Origin: Pasteurellaceae bacterium Pebbles2
GTDB taxonomy: Bacteria; Pseudomonadota; Gammaproteobacteria; Enterobacterales; Pasteurellaceae
Direction: 5' to 3'
Assembly: GCA_023101505.1 (NCBI GenBank)
Contig: LVZA01000001.1
Coordinates: 1 to 64,000 of the forward strand
DNA length: 64,000 nucleotides
Shown: piece by piece, positions 47,706 through 57,245 of the stretch
Numbering within the stretch: position 1 is the first letter of the stretch
How the letters are laid out: every line of letters begins with the position of its first letter
Position numbers and translations under genes: made by a program
The notes under the pieces: generated by a model
Database searches by the model: none
What the model saw: the letters and a program-made list of their open reading frames with translations, nothing else
Told to the model about the DNA's origin: nothing

Positions 47706-48686
47706 TTAATAACCTTGCTGATAAATTTTTTCTAACAACTGAACGGTTAAACTGGCTAAATTAAAACGTTGCTCATCGGCAACCGTCCAAAATTCTACGC
47801 CATTTTCCACCGCACTTAAGCCGCTGATGTGCAATTTCACTTGTTCTTCACTGCTTTCAGCTTCGCCGTTTAACACGGGCGTAATCAAATTTTCTTTCAC
47901 TTGAATAAGCGGATTTGCCTGCCATTGCGATTTCAAACGCTCCGCATCGATTTCATAATCTGAAAGTGCGGTGATTTTTTGCGCCATTCCATAAAAAACG
48001 GGCACTTGAATGGCGTGAAAAATCACATTTAATGTTGGGAAAATCTTTTGAATTTGTGCAGAAAAATTCACCGCACTTTTGGCTGCGCCTTGCGCTAATG
48101 GAAAAACATCAAATGCTAAACGTTGCTCTCCCTCATCAAGCGGAATACCGTTTAATAAACAAGCGGTTTGTCCCGCTAATTTGCTGACGGTTTCGCCGTC
48201 GGTATAAGATGCAGGTAATAAAGAACTAATTAAAACTTGATTTAATTGCGTTTCATTGGCTAAAGCGGCTAATGCTAATGTAGCTTGGCTTACCTGCGGA
48301 TCAGGCAATGCCACGATGTTACGTTGTCGCAAATCAACTAATTGTTCTTCATTCACGGTTGGCACAATCACAGGTACACCTGAAATCATTGCCGATACGC
48401 CTTTCATATCAATCACTACGCAACCTACTTCTGCTGCGTTTGCAATAACGGGCGCTTGCGTAATTTCACCGGCGAAAAGCACATAATCAAAGTCCGCCCA
48501 ATTCACCGCATCAGCGGCAATTTGCTCAACGGCTCGGTTGTTAAATCGCACACCTTGTTCTTCATTAAATGGCACAATTTCCACCACGGCAAATTTGCTC
48601 ACGTTCAAACGACTTTGTTGTAAAAATTCAGCAACTTTTTCACAAAGTTCGAACTCTGCAGCCACCGCAATGTTTAATCTATTCAT
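47706..48686 (-). CDS. usg: Usg-type aspartate-semialdehyde dehydrogenase homologue without catalytic Cys
   Basis: The 326-residue chain has the N-terminal Rossmann and C-terminal dimerisation domains of aspartate-semialdehyde dehydrogenase. Where the true enzyme has the catalytic NCxT, this protein reads LPDPQVSQATLALAAL, with Ser and no Cys. The later ASADH motif is also altered. This is the pattern of E. coli Usg, whose role is unknown. So it is not expected to make aspartate semialdehyde. It leads a three-gene run with the permease and ychN and diverges from ybaK. Confidence 0.8.
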   Translation of the reverse strand: MNRLNIAVAAEFELCEKVAEFLQQSRLNVSKFAVVEIVPFNEEQGVRFNNRAVEQIAADAVNWADFDYVLFAGEITQAPVIANAAEVGCVVIDMKGVSAMISGVPVIVPTVNEEQLVDLRQRNIVALPDPQVSQATLALAALANETQLNQVLISSLLPASYTDGETVSKLAGQTACLLNGIPLDEGEQRLAFDVFPLAQGAAKSAVNFSAQIQKIFPTLNVIFHAIQVPVFYGMAQKITALSDYEIDAERLKSQWQANPLIQVKENLITPVLNGEAESSEEQVKLHISGLSAVENGVEFWTVADEQRFNLASLTVQLLEKIYQQGY

Positions 48687-48753
48687 ATTTTGCTCTCACT
48701 GTAATAAAATAATAAGCCTTGGACATTTTAACGTTTTTTAGGCGGAAAAGAAA

Positions 48754-49233
48754 ATGACACCTGCAATAGATTTACTAAAAAAACACAAAATTTCGTTTGA
48801 ATTACATCACTACGATCACGATCCTAACAATACGCATTTTGGCGATGAAGCTGCTGAAAAATTAGGTATTGCACCCGAGCAATCTTTTAAGACGCTTTTA
48901 GTGGCTGAAAATGGCGATCAGAAAAAGCTCGCTTGCTTTGTGTTGCCAACGGCAAATATGCTGAATTTGAAGAAAGCAGCAAAAGCCATTGGCGTGAAAA
49001 AAGTCGAAATGGCAGATAAAGATTTTGCGCAAAAAAGTACAGGTTATCTCGTCGGTGGCATTAGCCCTTTAGGGCAAAAGAAACACCTTAAAACGGTGAT
49101 TGATCAAAGTGCGGTGAATTTTGCGCAGATTTTTGTTTCAGGCGGTAAACGTGGCTTAAGTGTGGAGCTCGCTCCGCAAGATTTGGCGGCACTACTCAAT
49201 GCTGAATTTGTTGATATTGTTGATGACGAATAA
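48754..49233 (+). CDS. ybaK: Cys-tRNA(Pro) deacylase YbaK
   Basis: YbaK hydrolyses Cys-tRNA-Pro made by mistake by prolyl-tRNA synthetase and guards the genetic code. The fold motifs [26 protein letters not shown]-like QSFKTLLVA, and [17 protein letters not shown] with its conserved Lys and Gly residues are present. The 159-residue length matches the structurally known H. influenzae member. It starts behind GGCGGAAAAG and converges with cspD. Confidence 0.94.
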   Translation: MTPAIDLLKKHKISFELHHYDHDPNNTHFGDEAAEKLGIAPEQSFKTLLVAENGDQKKLACFVLPTANMLNLKKAAKAIGVKKVEMADKDFAQKSTGYLVGGISPLGQKKHLKTVIDQSAVNFAQIFVSGGKRGLSVELAPQDLAALLNAEFVDIVDDE

Positions 49234-49250
49234 ATTTATTACACCAACAA

Positions 49251-49292
49251 AAAAGTGCGGTTAAAAATATTGATTTTTTTCACCGCACTTTT
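49251..49292. terminator. USS-pair terminator ybaK / cspD
   Basis: AAAAGTGCGGTTAAAAA faces TTTTTTCACCGCACTTTT over a short loop between two convergent genes. Confidence 0.88.
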
Positions 49293-49303
49293 GAGTAAAT
49301 TAA

Positions 49304-49519
49304 TTATTCAGCTTCAATAATTGGGATAATTTTTGTTGCGTGTGAACCTTTATCTCCCTGAATAATCTCAAAGTTCACTTTTTGCCCAGCTTTTAAAGAA
49401 CGATAACCGTCCATTTCAATGGCAGAAAAATGAGCAAAAATATCTTCCTCACTTCCCTCTGCGTTAATAAAGCCGAACCCTTTCGCATTATTAAACCATT
49501 TAACAACACCAATTTCCAT
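49304..49519 (-). CDS. cspD: Cold-shock domain protein CspD
   Basis: The 71-residue single cold-shock domain carries RNP1 (KGFGFI) and RNP2 (DIFAHF), so it binds single-stranded nucleic acid. SAIEMDGYRSLKAGQKVNFE marks it as the CspD type, which in E. coli slows replication in stationary phase. The ATG follows AGAGG by 6 bases; a longer frame lacks a ribosome site. The 5' side has no obvious cold box. Confidence 0.92.
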   Translation of the reverse strand: MEIGVVKWFNNAKGFGFINAEGSEEDIFAHFSAIEMDGYRSLKAGQKVNFEIIQGDKGSHATKIIPIIEAE

Positions 49520-49832
49520 ACGATACCTCTTTGGTCTAACGATAATATTGCAAGACACCCTTATATGTCTTGTTTCCTGAAATACCTAAAAATGATAAGG
49601 GATTTTTACCTTTCTGCAACAAGTAAATCGTGAAAATTCGACACGGATCACAAAAAATTTTTACTTAATCCATTCAGCTATTTTTTAAATTATTCAAACT
49701 GCGGTGAAAAATAATCAAGTTTCTAGTTAAAGTCTAAATTTTTAATAAAATTTATTGGGAATTTTTTGTTAAATGAAACAAGTTAAGGTAAACTATTTGC
49801 GTATAAACTAATTTTAATTATCGGAGATAAAA
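49520..49832. promoter_or_regulatory. Divergent region cspD / asnS
   Basis: The 313 bases are AT-rich. An isolated variant signal AAACTGCGGT lies near 49698. TAAACTA at 49791-49797 and further T/A blocks may belong to the asnS promoter. I see no T-box, riboswitch or operator, and no small gene. Confidence 0.5.
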
Positions 49833-51236
49833 ATGACACAAATTGCCCCTATCGCTGATGTGCTAAAAGGAAAAATTGCCCTTGGCGAAAGTGTAACTGT
49901 TCGTGGCTGGGTGCGTACTCGTCGTGATTCTAAAGCGGGTCTTTCTTTTTTAGCGGTCTATGACGGTTCTTGTTTTGACCCTATTCAAGCCATTATCAAT
50001 AACGATTTAAGCAATTATAATGACGAAGTTTTGCGTTTAACCGCTGGCTGTTCAGTGATTGTTACTGGTGTTGTGGTGGAATCACCTGCAGAAGGTCAAG
50101 CTGTTGAATTACAAGCACAAAATGTAGAAGTTACAGGTTGGGTTGAAGATCCTGATACTTACCCAATGGCTGCAAAACGCCATTCTATTGAATATTTGCG
50201 TGATGTAGCTCACTTGCGCCCACGCACAAACTTAATTGGTGCAGTGGCTCGTGTTCGCCATTGTTTAGCGCAAGCAATTCACCGTTTCTTCCACGAACAA
50301 GGTTTCTATTGGGTTGCAACGCCATTAATTACGGCTTCAGACACTGAGGGCGCAGGCGAAATGTTCCGTGTTTCAACCTTGGATTTAGAAAACTTGCCAC
50401 GCACTGCCGACGGCAAAGTTGATTACAATCAGGACTTTTTTGGTAAAGAAGCATTTTTAACGGTTTCAGGTCAATTAAATGGAGAAACTTATGCTTGTGC
50501 ATTAAGCAAAGTTTATACTTTCGGCCCAACTTTCCGTGCTGAAAACTCAAATACCACTCGCCACTTGGCGGAATTCTGGATGGTTGAACCTGAATTCGCT
50601 TTTGCTAACTTAGCCGATAATGCGAAATTAGCGGAAGATATGTTGAAATACGTGTTTAAAGCGGTATTAGCTGAACGCCCTGATGATATGGCATTCTTTG
50701 CTAAACATATTGATAAAGACGTAATTAATCGTTTAGAGAGCTTTATCGCTGCACCATTTGCGCAAATTGATTATACTGATGCGATTGATGTGTTGTTAAA
50801 ATCAGGCAAAAACTTTGAATTCCCAGTGTCTTGGGGCATTGACCTTTCTTCTGAACACGAGCGTTTCTTGGCGGAAGAATATTTCAAATCACCCGTGGTG
50901 GTAAAAAACTATCCAAAAGACATTAAAGCGTTCTATATGCGCTTAAATGATGACGGTAAAACCGTGGCAGCAATGGACGTTTTAGCTCCAGGTATCGGCG
51001 AAATCATCGGTGGTTCACAACGTGAAGAACGTTTAGATGTGTTAGATAAACGTATGGTTGAAATGGGCTTGAACCCTGAAGACTATTGGTGGTATCGTGA
51101 TTTGCGTAAATACGGCACTGTGCCACACGCTGGTTTTGGCTTAGGCTTCGAGCGTTTAATTGTGTACGTAACTGGCTTGCAAAATATCCGTGAGGTAATT
51201 CCATTCCCACGTGCGCCACGCAATGCGAATTTCTAA
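49833..51236 (+). CDS. asnS: Asparaginyl-tRNA synthetase
   Basis: AsnS charges tRNA-Asn with asparagine. An N-terminal OB-fold ([20 protein letters not shown]) binds the anticodon. The class II core has motif 2 ([21 protein letters not shown]) and motif 3 ([15 protein letters not shown]), with 467 residues in total. CGGAG lies 6 bases before the ATG. A simple terminator follows, and the pnt operon converges from the right. Confidence 0.97.
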   Translation: MTQIAPIADVLKGKIALGESVTVRGWVRTRRDSKAGLSFLAVYDGSCFDPIQAIINNDLSNYNDEVLRLTAGCSVIVTGVVVESPAEGQAVELQAQNVEVTGWVEDPDTYPMAAKRHSIEYLRDVAHLRPRTNLIGAVARVRHCLAQAIHRFFHEQGFYWVATPLITASDTEGAGEMFRVSTLDLENLPRTADGKVDYNQDFFGKEAFLTVSGQLNGETYACALSKVYTFGPTFRAENSNTTRHLAEFWMVEPEFAFANLADNAKLAEDMLKYVFKAVLAERPDDMAFFAKHIDKDVINRLESFIAAPFAQIDYTDAIDVLLKSGKNFEFPVSWGIDLSSEHERFLAEEYFKSPVVVKNYPKDIKAFYMRLNDDGKTVAAMDVLAPGIGEIIGGSQREERLDVLDKRMVEMGLNPEDYWWYRDLRKYGTVPHAGFGLGFERLIVYVTGLQNIREVIPFPRAPRNANF

Positions 51237-51254
51237 TTAAATTCAATAACAAGC

Positions 51255-51280
51255 AAAGAGAACCTTAGGTTCTCTTTTTT
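51255..51280 (+). terminator. Terminator after asnS
   Basis: AAAGAGAACC and GGTTCTCTTT form a perfect 10-base stem with the loop TTA, followed by T. Confidence 0.92.
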
Positions 51281-51322
51281 TATTGCCCTTTCTTTTTAAC
51301 TTTAAAAAACAGCGCAAAAAGA

Positions 51323-51358
51323 AACCGCACTTTTATCCATTAAGTTAAAAGTGCGGTT
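51323..51358 (-). terminator. USS-pair terminator after pntB
   Basis: AACCGCACTTTTA and TAAAAGTGCGGTT form a perfect 13-base stem. It lies between the asnS terminator and the pntB stop. Confidence 0.85.
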
Positions 51359-51382
51359 GTTTTTAGTTAAGTTTTAGACTTT

Positions 51383-52834
51383 TTATAATGCTTTTAGAAT
51401 GTCATCAACACGTTCTTTAGCATCGCCGAATAACATTTGGGTATTTTCTTTAAAGAACAATGGATTTTGTACGCCAGCATAGCCCACCGCCATTGAACGT
51501 TTAAACACGATAACGTTTTGTGCTTTCCAAACTTCAAGCACAGGCATTCCTGCGATTGGGCTGTTTGGATCTTCAAGTGCCGCTGGGTTTACGGTGTCGT
51601 TTGCACCGATAACCAATACTACATCAGTATCAGCGAAATCTTCGTTGATTTCGTCCATTTCCAACACTACATCATAAGGCACTTTCGCTTCAGCAAGTAA
51701 TACGTTCATATGGCCTGGTAAACGCCCTGCTACTGGGTGAATACCGAAACGTACGTTAATGCCACGCTCACGCAATTTTGCGGTGATTTCTGCCACTGGA
51801 TATTGTGCTTGAGCCACTGCCATACCGTACCCTGGGGTGATAATTACAGAGCTTGCGTTTTTCAACATTTCAGCCACTTCTTCTGCCGAAGTTTCACGGT
51901 GCTCGCCTTGTTCTTCATCAGAAGATGCCACAACATCGTTACCGAAACCGCCCGCAATTACGCTCACGAATGAACGGTTCATTGCTTTACACATAATGTA
52001 TGAAAGAATTGCACCAGATGAACCCACTAACGCCCCCGTTACGATTAACAAGTCGTTGCTTAACATAAAGCCAGCTGCAGCCGCTGCCCAGCCTGAATAT
52101 GAGTTCAACATTGACACTACCACAGGCATATCTGCACCACCGATTGATGCCACTAAATGCCAGCCGAATGCTAAAGCAATCGCCGTCATTAATAACACAG
52201 GGAAGATGTTATCTGGTGATTTTAAGAACGCAATCATCAATAAAGCAGACACCACTAACGCCGCTAAGTTTAATTTATGGCGATGTGGTAACATCAAGGC
52301 TTTTGAGTTGATAATGCCACGCAATTTACCAAAGGCAACGATAGAACCAGTGAATGTTACCGCACCAATGAAGATACCAAGAAATACTTCAACGCTATGA
52401 ATATTCGCTAGAACTTCTTGCTCAGCATAAAACGCCGCTTTAGCCTGTTCTAAGGCTTCCATATTGGTGAATGCCATTCCCTCAGGGGCAGCAAATTCAG
52501 CCACGTGATGCAAACCAAAACTATTAAAGCCTACTAAAACAGCCGCTAAACCGACAAAACTATGCAAAATTGCCACTAATTCTGGCATTTCTGTCATTTC
52601 TACTTTAAGTGCACGGTGAATACCAATCACTGCACCAATTACCATTGCGATAATGATCCAAGACTGTCCCTCTGTAGCTGGTCCAAAAATGGTTGCGACT
52701 AAAGCAATCGCCATACCCACGATACCATACCAGCACCCTGCTTTGGCGGTTTCGTGCTTAGACAAACCTGCTAAGCTCATAATGAAAAGTAATGCGGACA
52801 AGATATATGCCGCTTGTACTAAACCTACTGACAT
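51383..52834 (-). CDS. pntB: NAD(P) transhydrogenase subunit beta
   Basis: PntB with PntA forms the inner-membrane proton-driven transhydrogenase, which reduces NADP+ with NADH. The N-terminal half (about residues 1-270) holds the membrane helices of domain II. The C-terminal domain III binds NADP(H): [22 protein letters not shown] and [21 protein letters not shown], then [14 protein letters not shown]. At 483 residues it is a little longer than the E. coli protein. It starts 11 bases after pntA. Confidence 0.96.
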   Translation of the reverse strand: MSVGLVQAAYILSALLFIMSLAGLSKHETAKAGCWYGIVGMAIALVATIFGPATEGQSWIIIAMVIGAVIGIHRALKVEMTEMPELVAILHSFVGLAAVLVGFNSFGLHHVAEFAAPEGMAFTNMEALEQAKAAFYAEQEVLANIHSVEVFLGIFIGAVTFTGSIVAFGKLRGIINSKALMLPHRHKLNLAALVVSALLMIAFLKSPDNIFPVLLMTAIALAFGWHLVASIGGADMPVVVSMLNSYSGWAAAAAGFMLSNDLLIVTGALVGSSGAILSYIMCKAMNRSFVSVIAGGFGNDVVASSDEEQGEHRETSAEEVAEMLKNASSVIITPGYGMAVAQAQYPVAEITAKLRERGINVRFGIHPVAGRLPGHMNVLLAEAKVPYDVVLEMDEINEDFADTDVVLVIGANDTVNPAALEDPNSPIAGMPVLEVWKAQNVIVFKRSMAVGYAGVQNPLFFKENTQMLFGDAKERVDDILKAL

Positions 52835-52845
52835 TTTCTCTCTCC

Positions 52846-54375
52846 TTAACCTTTTCTGAACATCGCAAGCATACGTTGGGTAACTTTAAAGCCACCGAAA
52901 ATATTGATACTTGCCACAAGAATAGCCACAAATGCTAAGATGCTCACAAAGAAACTTCCTTGCGCAATTTGCAATACCGCACCGACAATAATAATGCCTG
53001 AAATCGCATTCGTTACCGCCATTAACGGAGTGTGCAATGCGTGGCTGACATTCCAAACCACATAATAACCGACCACGCAAGACAGCACGAATACGGTGAA
53101 ATGGGATAAAAATGCCGCTGGTGTTACCGAAGCAAGTGCTAAGAATAAAAATGCCACCGCAGCCATTACGCCGTATTTCACACGAGGATTTGTTGGTTTT
53201 TCTTCTTTTTTCGCCACAGGCGCTGCTGCTTGTTTTTGCGGTTGAGCAGACACTTGAATTGGTGGTGCTGGCCAAGTAATTTCACCATCACGCACCACGG
53301 TTACGCCACGTAAAACTACGTCGTCAAAATTAATATCAATTTGACCGTCTTTATTCGGTGCTAATAATTTTAATAAATTGACTAAGTTTGTGCCGTAAAG
53401 CTGTGAAGATTGGGTTGGTAAGCGAGCTGGGAAATCAGTATAACCAATGATTTTAACTTGATTTTCGGTAACAAAAATTTCGCCTGCTTTAGTATATTCG
53501 CAGTTACCGCCAGTTAATGCGGCTAAATCCACGATCACCGAACCTGGTTTCATTGAATCCACCATTTCTTTGGTAATCAAACGTGGCGCTGGTTTACCCG
53601 GGATTGCCGCCGTGGTGATAATAATATCCACGTCTTTGGCTTGCTCGGCATAAAGCTCCATTGCACGACGGTTAAATTCTTCCGACATTACTTTGGCATA
53701 ACCATCACCTGAGCCGCCCTCTTCTTGGAAATCAATTTCTAAGAAGTCTGCACCCATTGATTTGACTTGTTCTTTTACTTCAGGACGGCTGTCAAAAGCA
53801 CGAACGATTGCGCCTAAGCTATTCGCCGCACCAATAGCTGCTAAACCAGCAACACCAGCACCAATCACAAGCACTTTCGCTGGTGGCACTTTTCCTGCCG
53901 CTGTAATTTGCCCTGTGAAGAAGCTACCAAAGGCATTTGCTGCTTCAATTACCGCACGATAACCTGAAATATTTGCCATTGATGACAATGCGTCTAAGGC
54001 TTGAGCACGAGAAATGCGAGGAACAGCGTCCATTGCTAATACATTGATTTTTTTCTCGGTCAATTTTTGCATTAATTCAGGATTTTGTGCCGGCCAAATA
54101 AAGCTAACTAAGGTTGCTCCCTCTTTAATTAAAGCGATTTCCTTATCGGTTGGCGCATTCACTTTGAAAATAATGTCTGCTTTCCACACTTCTTTTGCCG
54201 AGCCAACTTTCGCCCCAGCGTCCACAAATGCTTGATCTTCAAAACTCGCACGGAAGCCAGCGTTTTGCTCAACGATGACTTCAAAGCCTAATTTTAAAAT
54301 TTGCTGAACCGTCTTTGGCGTTGCCGCCACACGACTTTCATTATCAAGCAGTTCTCTAGGTACACCAATTAACAT
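52846..54375 (-). CDS. pntA: NAD(P) transhydrogenase subunit alpha
   Basis: PntA carries domain I, which binds NAD(H), and four membrane helices at its C-terminus (about 415-505). The start [20 protein letters not shown] is typical of the alanine dehydrogenase/PntA fold, and [18 protein letters not shown] is the NAD motif. I use this ATG rather than the upstream one because it aligns with the family start and gives 509 residues. A Gln/Ala/Pro-rich linker (about 380-400) joins the domains. pntB follows. Confidence 0.96.
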   Translation of the reverse strand: MLIGVPRELLDNESRVAATPKTVQQILKLGFEVIVEQNAGFRASFEDQAFVDAGAKVGSAKEVWKADIIFKVNAPTDKEIALIKEGATLVSFIWPAQNPELMQKLTEKKINVLAMDAVPRISRAQALDALSSMANISGYRAVIEAANAFGSFFTGQITAAGKVPPAKVLVIGAGVAGLAAIGAANSLGAIVRAFDSRPEVKEQVKSMGADFLEIDFQEEGGSGDGYAKVMSEEFNRRAMELYAEQAKDVDIIITTAAIPGKPAPRLITKEMVDSMKPGSVIVDLAALTGGNCEYTKAGEIFVTENQVKIIGYTDFPARLPTQSSQLYGTNLVNLLKLLAPNKDGQIDINFDDVVLRGVTVVRDGEITWPAPPIQVSAQPQKQAAAPVAKKEEKPTNPRVKYGVMAAVAFLFLALASVTPAAFLSHFTVFVLSCVVGYYVVWNVSHALHTPLMAVTNAISGIIIVGAVLQIAQGSFFVSILAFVAILVASINIFGGFKVTQRMLAMFRKG

Positions 54376-54551
54376 AATGTTTCCTTTAACTTGGTTGATT
54401 ACAAATACTGGGTACGTCGTACCCAATGCGGTCAAGATGACAAAACGTCAAACTATGCCTAACTCTACCATTAAACCCACAAAAATTAAAAAGAATTTTT
54501 CAATTAAATTGATAGGTAGGGCTTGTAGGTATTTCATTTTTTCAAAAAAAT

Positions 54552-54583
54552 AACCGCACTTTTTAAATCTATAAAGTGCGGTT
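54552..54583 (-). terminator. USS-pair terminator after purF
   Basis: AACCGCACTTT and AAAGTGCGGTT pair perfectly over a 10-base loop, 23 bases beyond the purF stop. Confidence 0.85.
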
Positions 54584-54605
54584 AATTTTCTACAAGTTTT
54601 TTTAG

Positions 54606-56117
54606 CTATTTTTCATTGTGAATTTCAAGATTTGTGGCATCTTTTTCACGTTTCTTTTTCGCTTTATCATTACGTCTTTCGGCAATATCGTCTAAATATT
54701 CAGGGGTAATATCGCCTGTTACATATTTACCTGTGAATACCGATGCATCAAATTCACGAATACTTGGATTTTCTTGCTGAACCGAAATTTGTAAAGCTTC
54801 CAAATCTTGGAAAATTAAGCGATCTACACCGATTAATTTCGCAATTTCATCAACATTTCGTCCATAAGCGATTAATTCGTGTTTGGTCGGCATATCAATG
54901 CCATACACATTTGGATAACGAATTTCAGGTGCAGCCGAAGCAAAATAGATTTTGTTAGCACCAGCAGCACGTGCCATATCGACAATTTGCTCAGAGGTTG
55001 TGCCACGCACGATAGAGTCATCAACCAATAACACGTTTTTGCCTTTAAATTCCGTTGAAATAGTGTTTAATTTGCGACGAACCGCACTCACACGCTGCGT
55101 TTGCCCTGGCATAATAAAGGTACGCCCCACATAACGATTTTTCACAAAACCTTGGCGATATGGTTTGCCTAAAATATGCGCAATACGCAAAGCAATATCA
55201 TTTGAGGTTTCAGGCACGGGAATGACGACGTCAATATCTGCATCTTTCCATTCTCGAGCAATTTTTTGCCCCAAACGTTCGCCCATATGCACACGTGCGG
55301 CATAAACTGAAACGCCGTCAATGGTGCTATCAGGACGAGCAAAATACACATACTCAAAAATACAAGGAGTTAATTTCGGATCTTCAGCGCAAATTTCCGC
55401 ATAAATTTCACCGTCGAATGTTACATAAACCGCTTCACCAGGTTTAATATCACGCACAAATTCAAAGCCCACGGTGTCTAACGCAACGGTTTCAGAAGCA
55501 AACATATATTCCATTTTGCCGTTTTCTTCACGTTGTCCTAATACCAAAGGACGAATGCCATTCGGATCACGAAACGCCACTAAGCCGTGTCCAATAATCA
55601 TTGCAACGCAAGCATAAGCGCCTCGAATATCTTCGTTGGTTTTGCGGATTGCGCTGAAAATGTCAGCTGGCGATAAGGTTTCTTTATTAATGTGATCGAT
55701 ATGATGTGCAACGATGTTCAATAAGGCTTCAGAATCAGAATTGGTATTCACGTGGCGGCGGGCTAATTTGTATAATTTTTCGGTTAATTCCGCTGAATTA
55801 GTCAAGTTGCCGTTATGCACCAAAGTTAAACCGTAAGGCGAATTCACATAAAAAGGCTGCGCTTCTGATACACTTGAACTGCCTGCCGTTGGGTAGCGAA
55901 CGTGTCCAATACCTGCGTTACCTTGCAAACGTTGCATATGAATTTGCTGGAAAACATCGCTCACCAAACCATTCGCTTTACGCAGGCGGAAACGGTTTTC
56001 ATCATCAACCGTTACGATGCCCGCCGCATCTTGCCCACGATGTTGCAATACGGTTAAAGCATCATAAATAGATTGGTTTACAGGGCTTTGGCTAACGATA
56101 CCGACGATACCACACAT
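54606..56117 (-). CDS. purF: Amidophosphoribosyltransferase
   Basis: PurF makes phosphoribosylamine from PRPP and glutamine, the first committed step of purine synthesis. The N-terminal nucleophile is Cys2 ([10 protein letters not shown]). The glutaminase domain has [12 protein letters not shown] and [14 protein letters not shown]; the PRPP motif is [18 protein letters not shown]. The 503 residues end in a Lys/Glu-rich tail. It follows cvpA by 16 bases under a PurR box, as in E. coli. Confidence 0.97.
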   Translation of the reverse strand: MCGIVGIVSQSPVNQSIYDALTVLQHRGQDAAGIVTVDDENRFRLRKANGLVSDVFQQIHMQRLQGNAGIGHVRYPTAGSSSVSEAQPFYVNSPYGLTLVHNGNLTNSAELTEKLYKLARRHVNTNSDSEALLNIVAHHIDHINKETLSPADIFSAIRKTNEDIRGAYACVAMIIGHGLVAFRDPNGIRPLVLGQREENGKMEYMFASETVALDTVGFEFVRDIKPGEAVYVTFDGEIYAEICAEDPKLTPCIFEYVYFARPDSTIDGVSVYAARVHMGERLGQKIAREWKDADIDVVIPVPETSNDIALRIAHILGKPYRQGFVKNRYVGRTFIMPGQTQRVSAVRRKLNTISTEFKGKNVLLVDDSIVRGTTSEQIVDMARAAGANKIYFASAAPEIRYPNVYGIDMPTKHELIAYGRNVDEIAKLIGVDRLIFQDLEALQISVQQENPSIREFDASVFTGKYVTGDITPEYLDDIAERRNDKAKKKREKDATNLEIHNEK

Positions 56118-56133
56118 AGGGCTGATCCTTTTC

Positions 56134-56637
56134 TTATTTAGTTGGGTTTAAAGTTGAATTTAAAAAACTGGAATTTGCTTGTAATTGTTGGAAAAACCAT
56201 TCCACAATAAAGCCAAAGTGCGGTATTAATTGCGATGATTTCCACCATTCACTTTGATTGAAATTAGTAAAGGTATCCACGAAGAATAACAATGCGGCAA
56301 CAATTAACACGCCACGCAAAAAGCCAAAACACGCTCCCAACACACGATCTGTGCCAGATAAACCTGTTTTATCGACTAATTGTGCAATCACATAATTGAC
56401 CACTGCACCCACGATGAGCGTTAAAATAAACAAAATGGCGATTGCCGCACCGTTACGGATATATTCAGACTCAATCTGTGTTAATAAACTGGCTAAATAA
56501 GGATAAAATTGGCTGGCAACTAAAAAAGCAACAACCCAGCTGGCAAGCGACAACACTTCACGCACAAAGCCACGTAATAGGCTGACGATAATGGAAAAGG
56601 CAATAATTCCGATAATAATGTAATCAATAACAGACAT
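56134..56637 (-). CDS. cvpA: CvpA family membrane protein
   Basis: CvpA is a four-helix inner-membrane protein needed for colicin V production and, in pathogens, bile resistance. The 167 residues begin [19 protein letters not shown] and contain [22 protein letters not shown] and [21 protein letters not shown]. It is the first gene of cvpA-purF, with a PurR box 59 bases upstream. Its molecular function is unsettled. Confidence 0.93.
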   Translation of the reverse strand: MSVIDYIIIGIIAFSIIVSLLRGFVREVLSLASWVVAFLVASQFYPYLASLLTQIESEYIRNGAAIAILFILTLIVGAVVNYVIAQLVDKTGLSGTDRVLGACFGFLRGVLIVAALLFFVDTFTNFNQSEWWKSSQLIPHFGFIVEWFFQQLQANSSFLNSTLNPTK

Positions 56638-56695
56638 TGAAATCTCTAAAACATAAAAATAATAGACCGCACTATTCTACCGAAAAAACACAAAA

Positions 56696-56711
56696 AAGAA
56701 AACGTTTGCGC
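56696..56711 (-). promoter_or_regulatory. PurR operator before cvpA-purF
   Basis: On the minus strand the site reads GCGCAAACGTTTTCTT, with the central CAAACGTTT-type core of the PurR box. It lies 59 bases before the cvpA start. PurR represses this operon when purines are plentiful in E. coli. Confidence 0.85.
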
Positions 56712-56730
56712 AGAATATTTGTGATGATGA

Positions 56731-57186
56731 TTAAAGCTCGTTCCAAAATGATTTTGGTAAATGCTGCGCTGCCTTTTTTAGCAGTTCCGCCAAATCTTGA
56801 TAGGTCAATTTTTCAGCATTAGGTGGTTCAATACTTGGCAAAGCCACACCTTGCTGGCGTAATTGCTCAAAAATATGCAAATATTGCACCGCACTTTGTG
56901 CTGGTAAAGTCGTTTTTGCACGTTTCCCCAGCCAATACAAGCCTTGAAATGGAATGCAAAGAGCGAAAACTGCGGTCAAAATCGCCGCAGAAAATGCCAC
57001 CAGATTGCCTTTAGAGGAAAATTGCTGCCACACAATCGCAAATACCGCAATAAAAGGCATTAATTGTTGGGCGAATTTGGTTGCCTTAATCACTCGATTT
57101 TCAGGGAAAATTGCCCCAAGTTTGGGGTGCAATACCCAAGTGTTAAGGTAGGTTTGTCCGTTTTTTAAGGTTTGAAATAAAGTCAT
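56731..57186 (-). CDS. yfbV: UPF0208 membrane protein YfbV
   Basis: The 151 residues contain two membrane helices (about 44-62 and 70-92) and the family block [20 protein letters not shown] with [11 protein letters not shown] behind the second helix. The C-terminus is a helical cytoplasmic region. E. coli YfbV influences chromosome structure near the terminus, but its role is unsettled. It lies on its own after the topA terminator and 94 bases before cvpA. Confidence 0.88.
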   Translation of the reverse strand: MTLFQTLKNGQTYLNTWVLHPKLGAIFPENRVIKATKFAQQLMPFIAVFAIVWQQFSSKGNLVAFSAAILTAVFALCIPFQGLYWLGKRAKTTLPAQSAVQYLHIFEQLRQQGVALPSIEPPNAEKLTYQDLAELLKKAAQHLPKSFWNEL

Positions 57187-57199
57187 CTTTTCATTAACA

Positions 57200-57238
57200 A
57201 AAGTGCGGTGAAAAAAGATCGAATTTTCACCGCACTTT
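57200..57238 (-). terminator. USS-pair terminator after topA
   Basis: AAAGTGCGGTGAAAA and TTTTCACCGCACTTT form a 15-base stem immediately after the topA stop. Confidence 0.88.
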
Positions 57239-57245
57239 AAATCTA

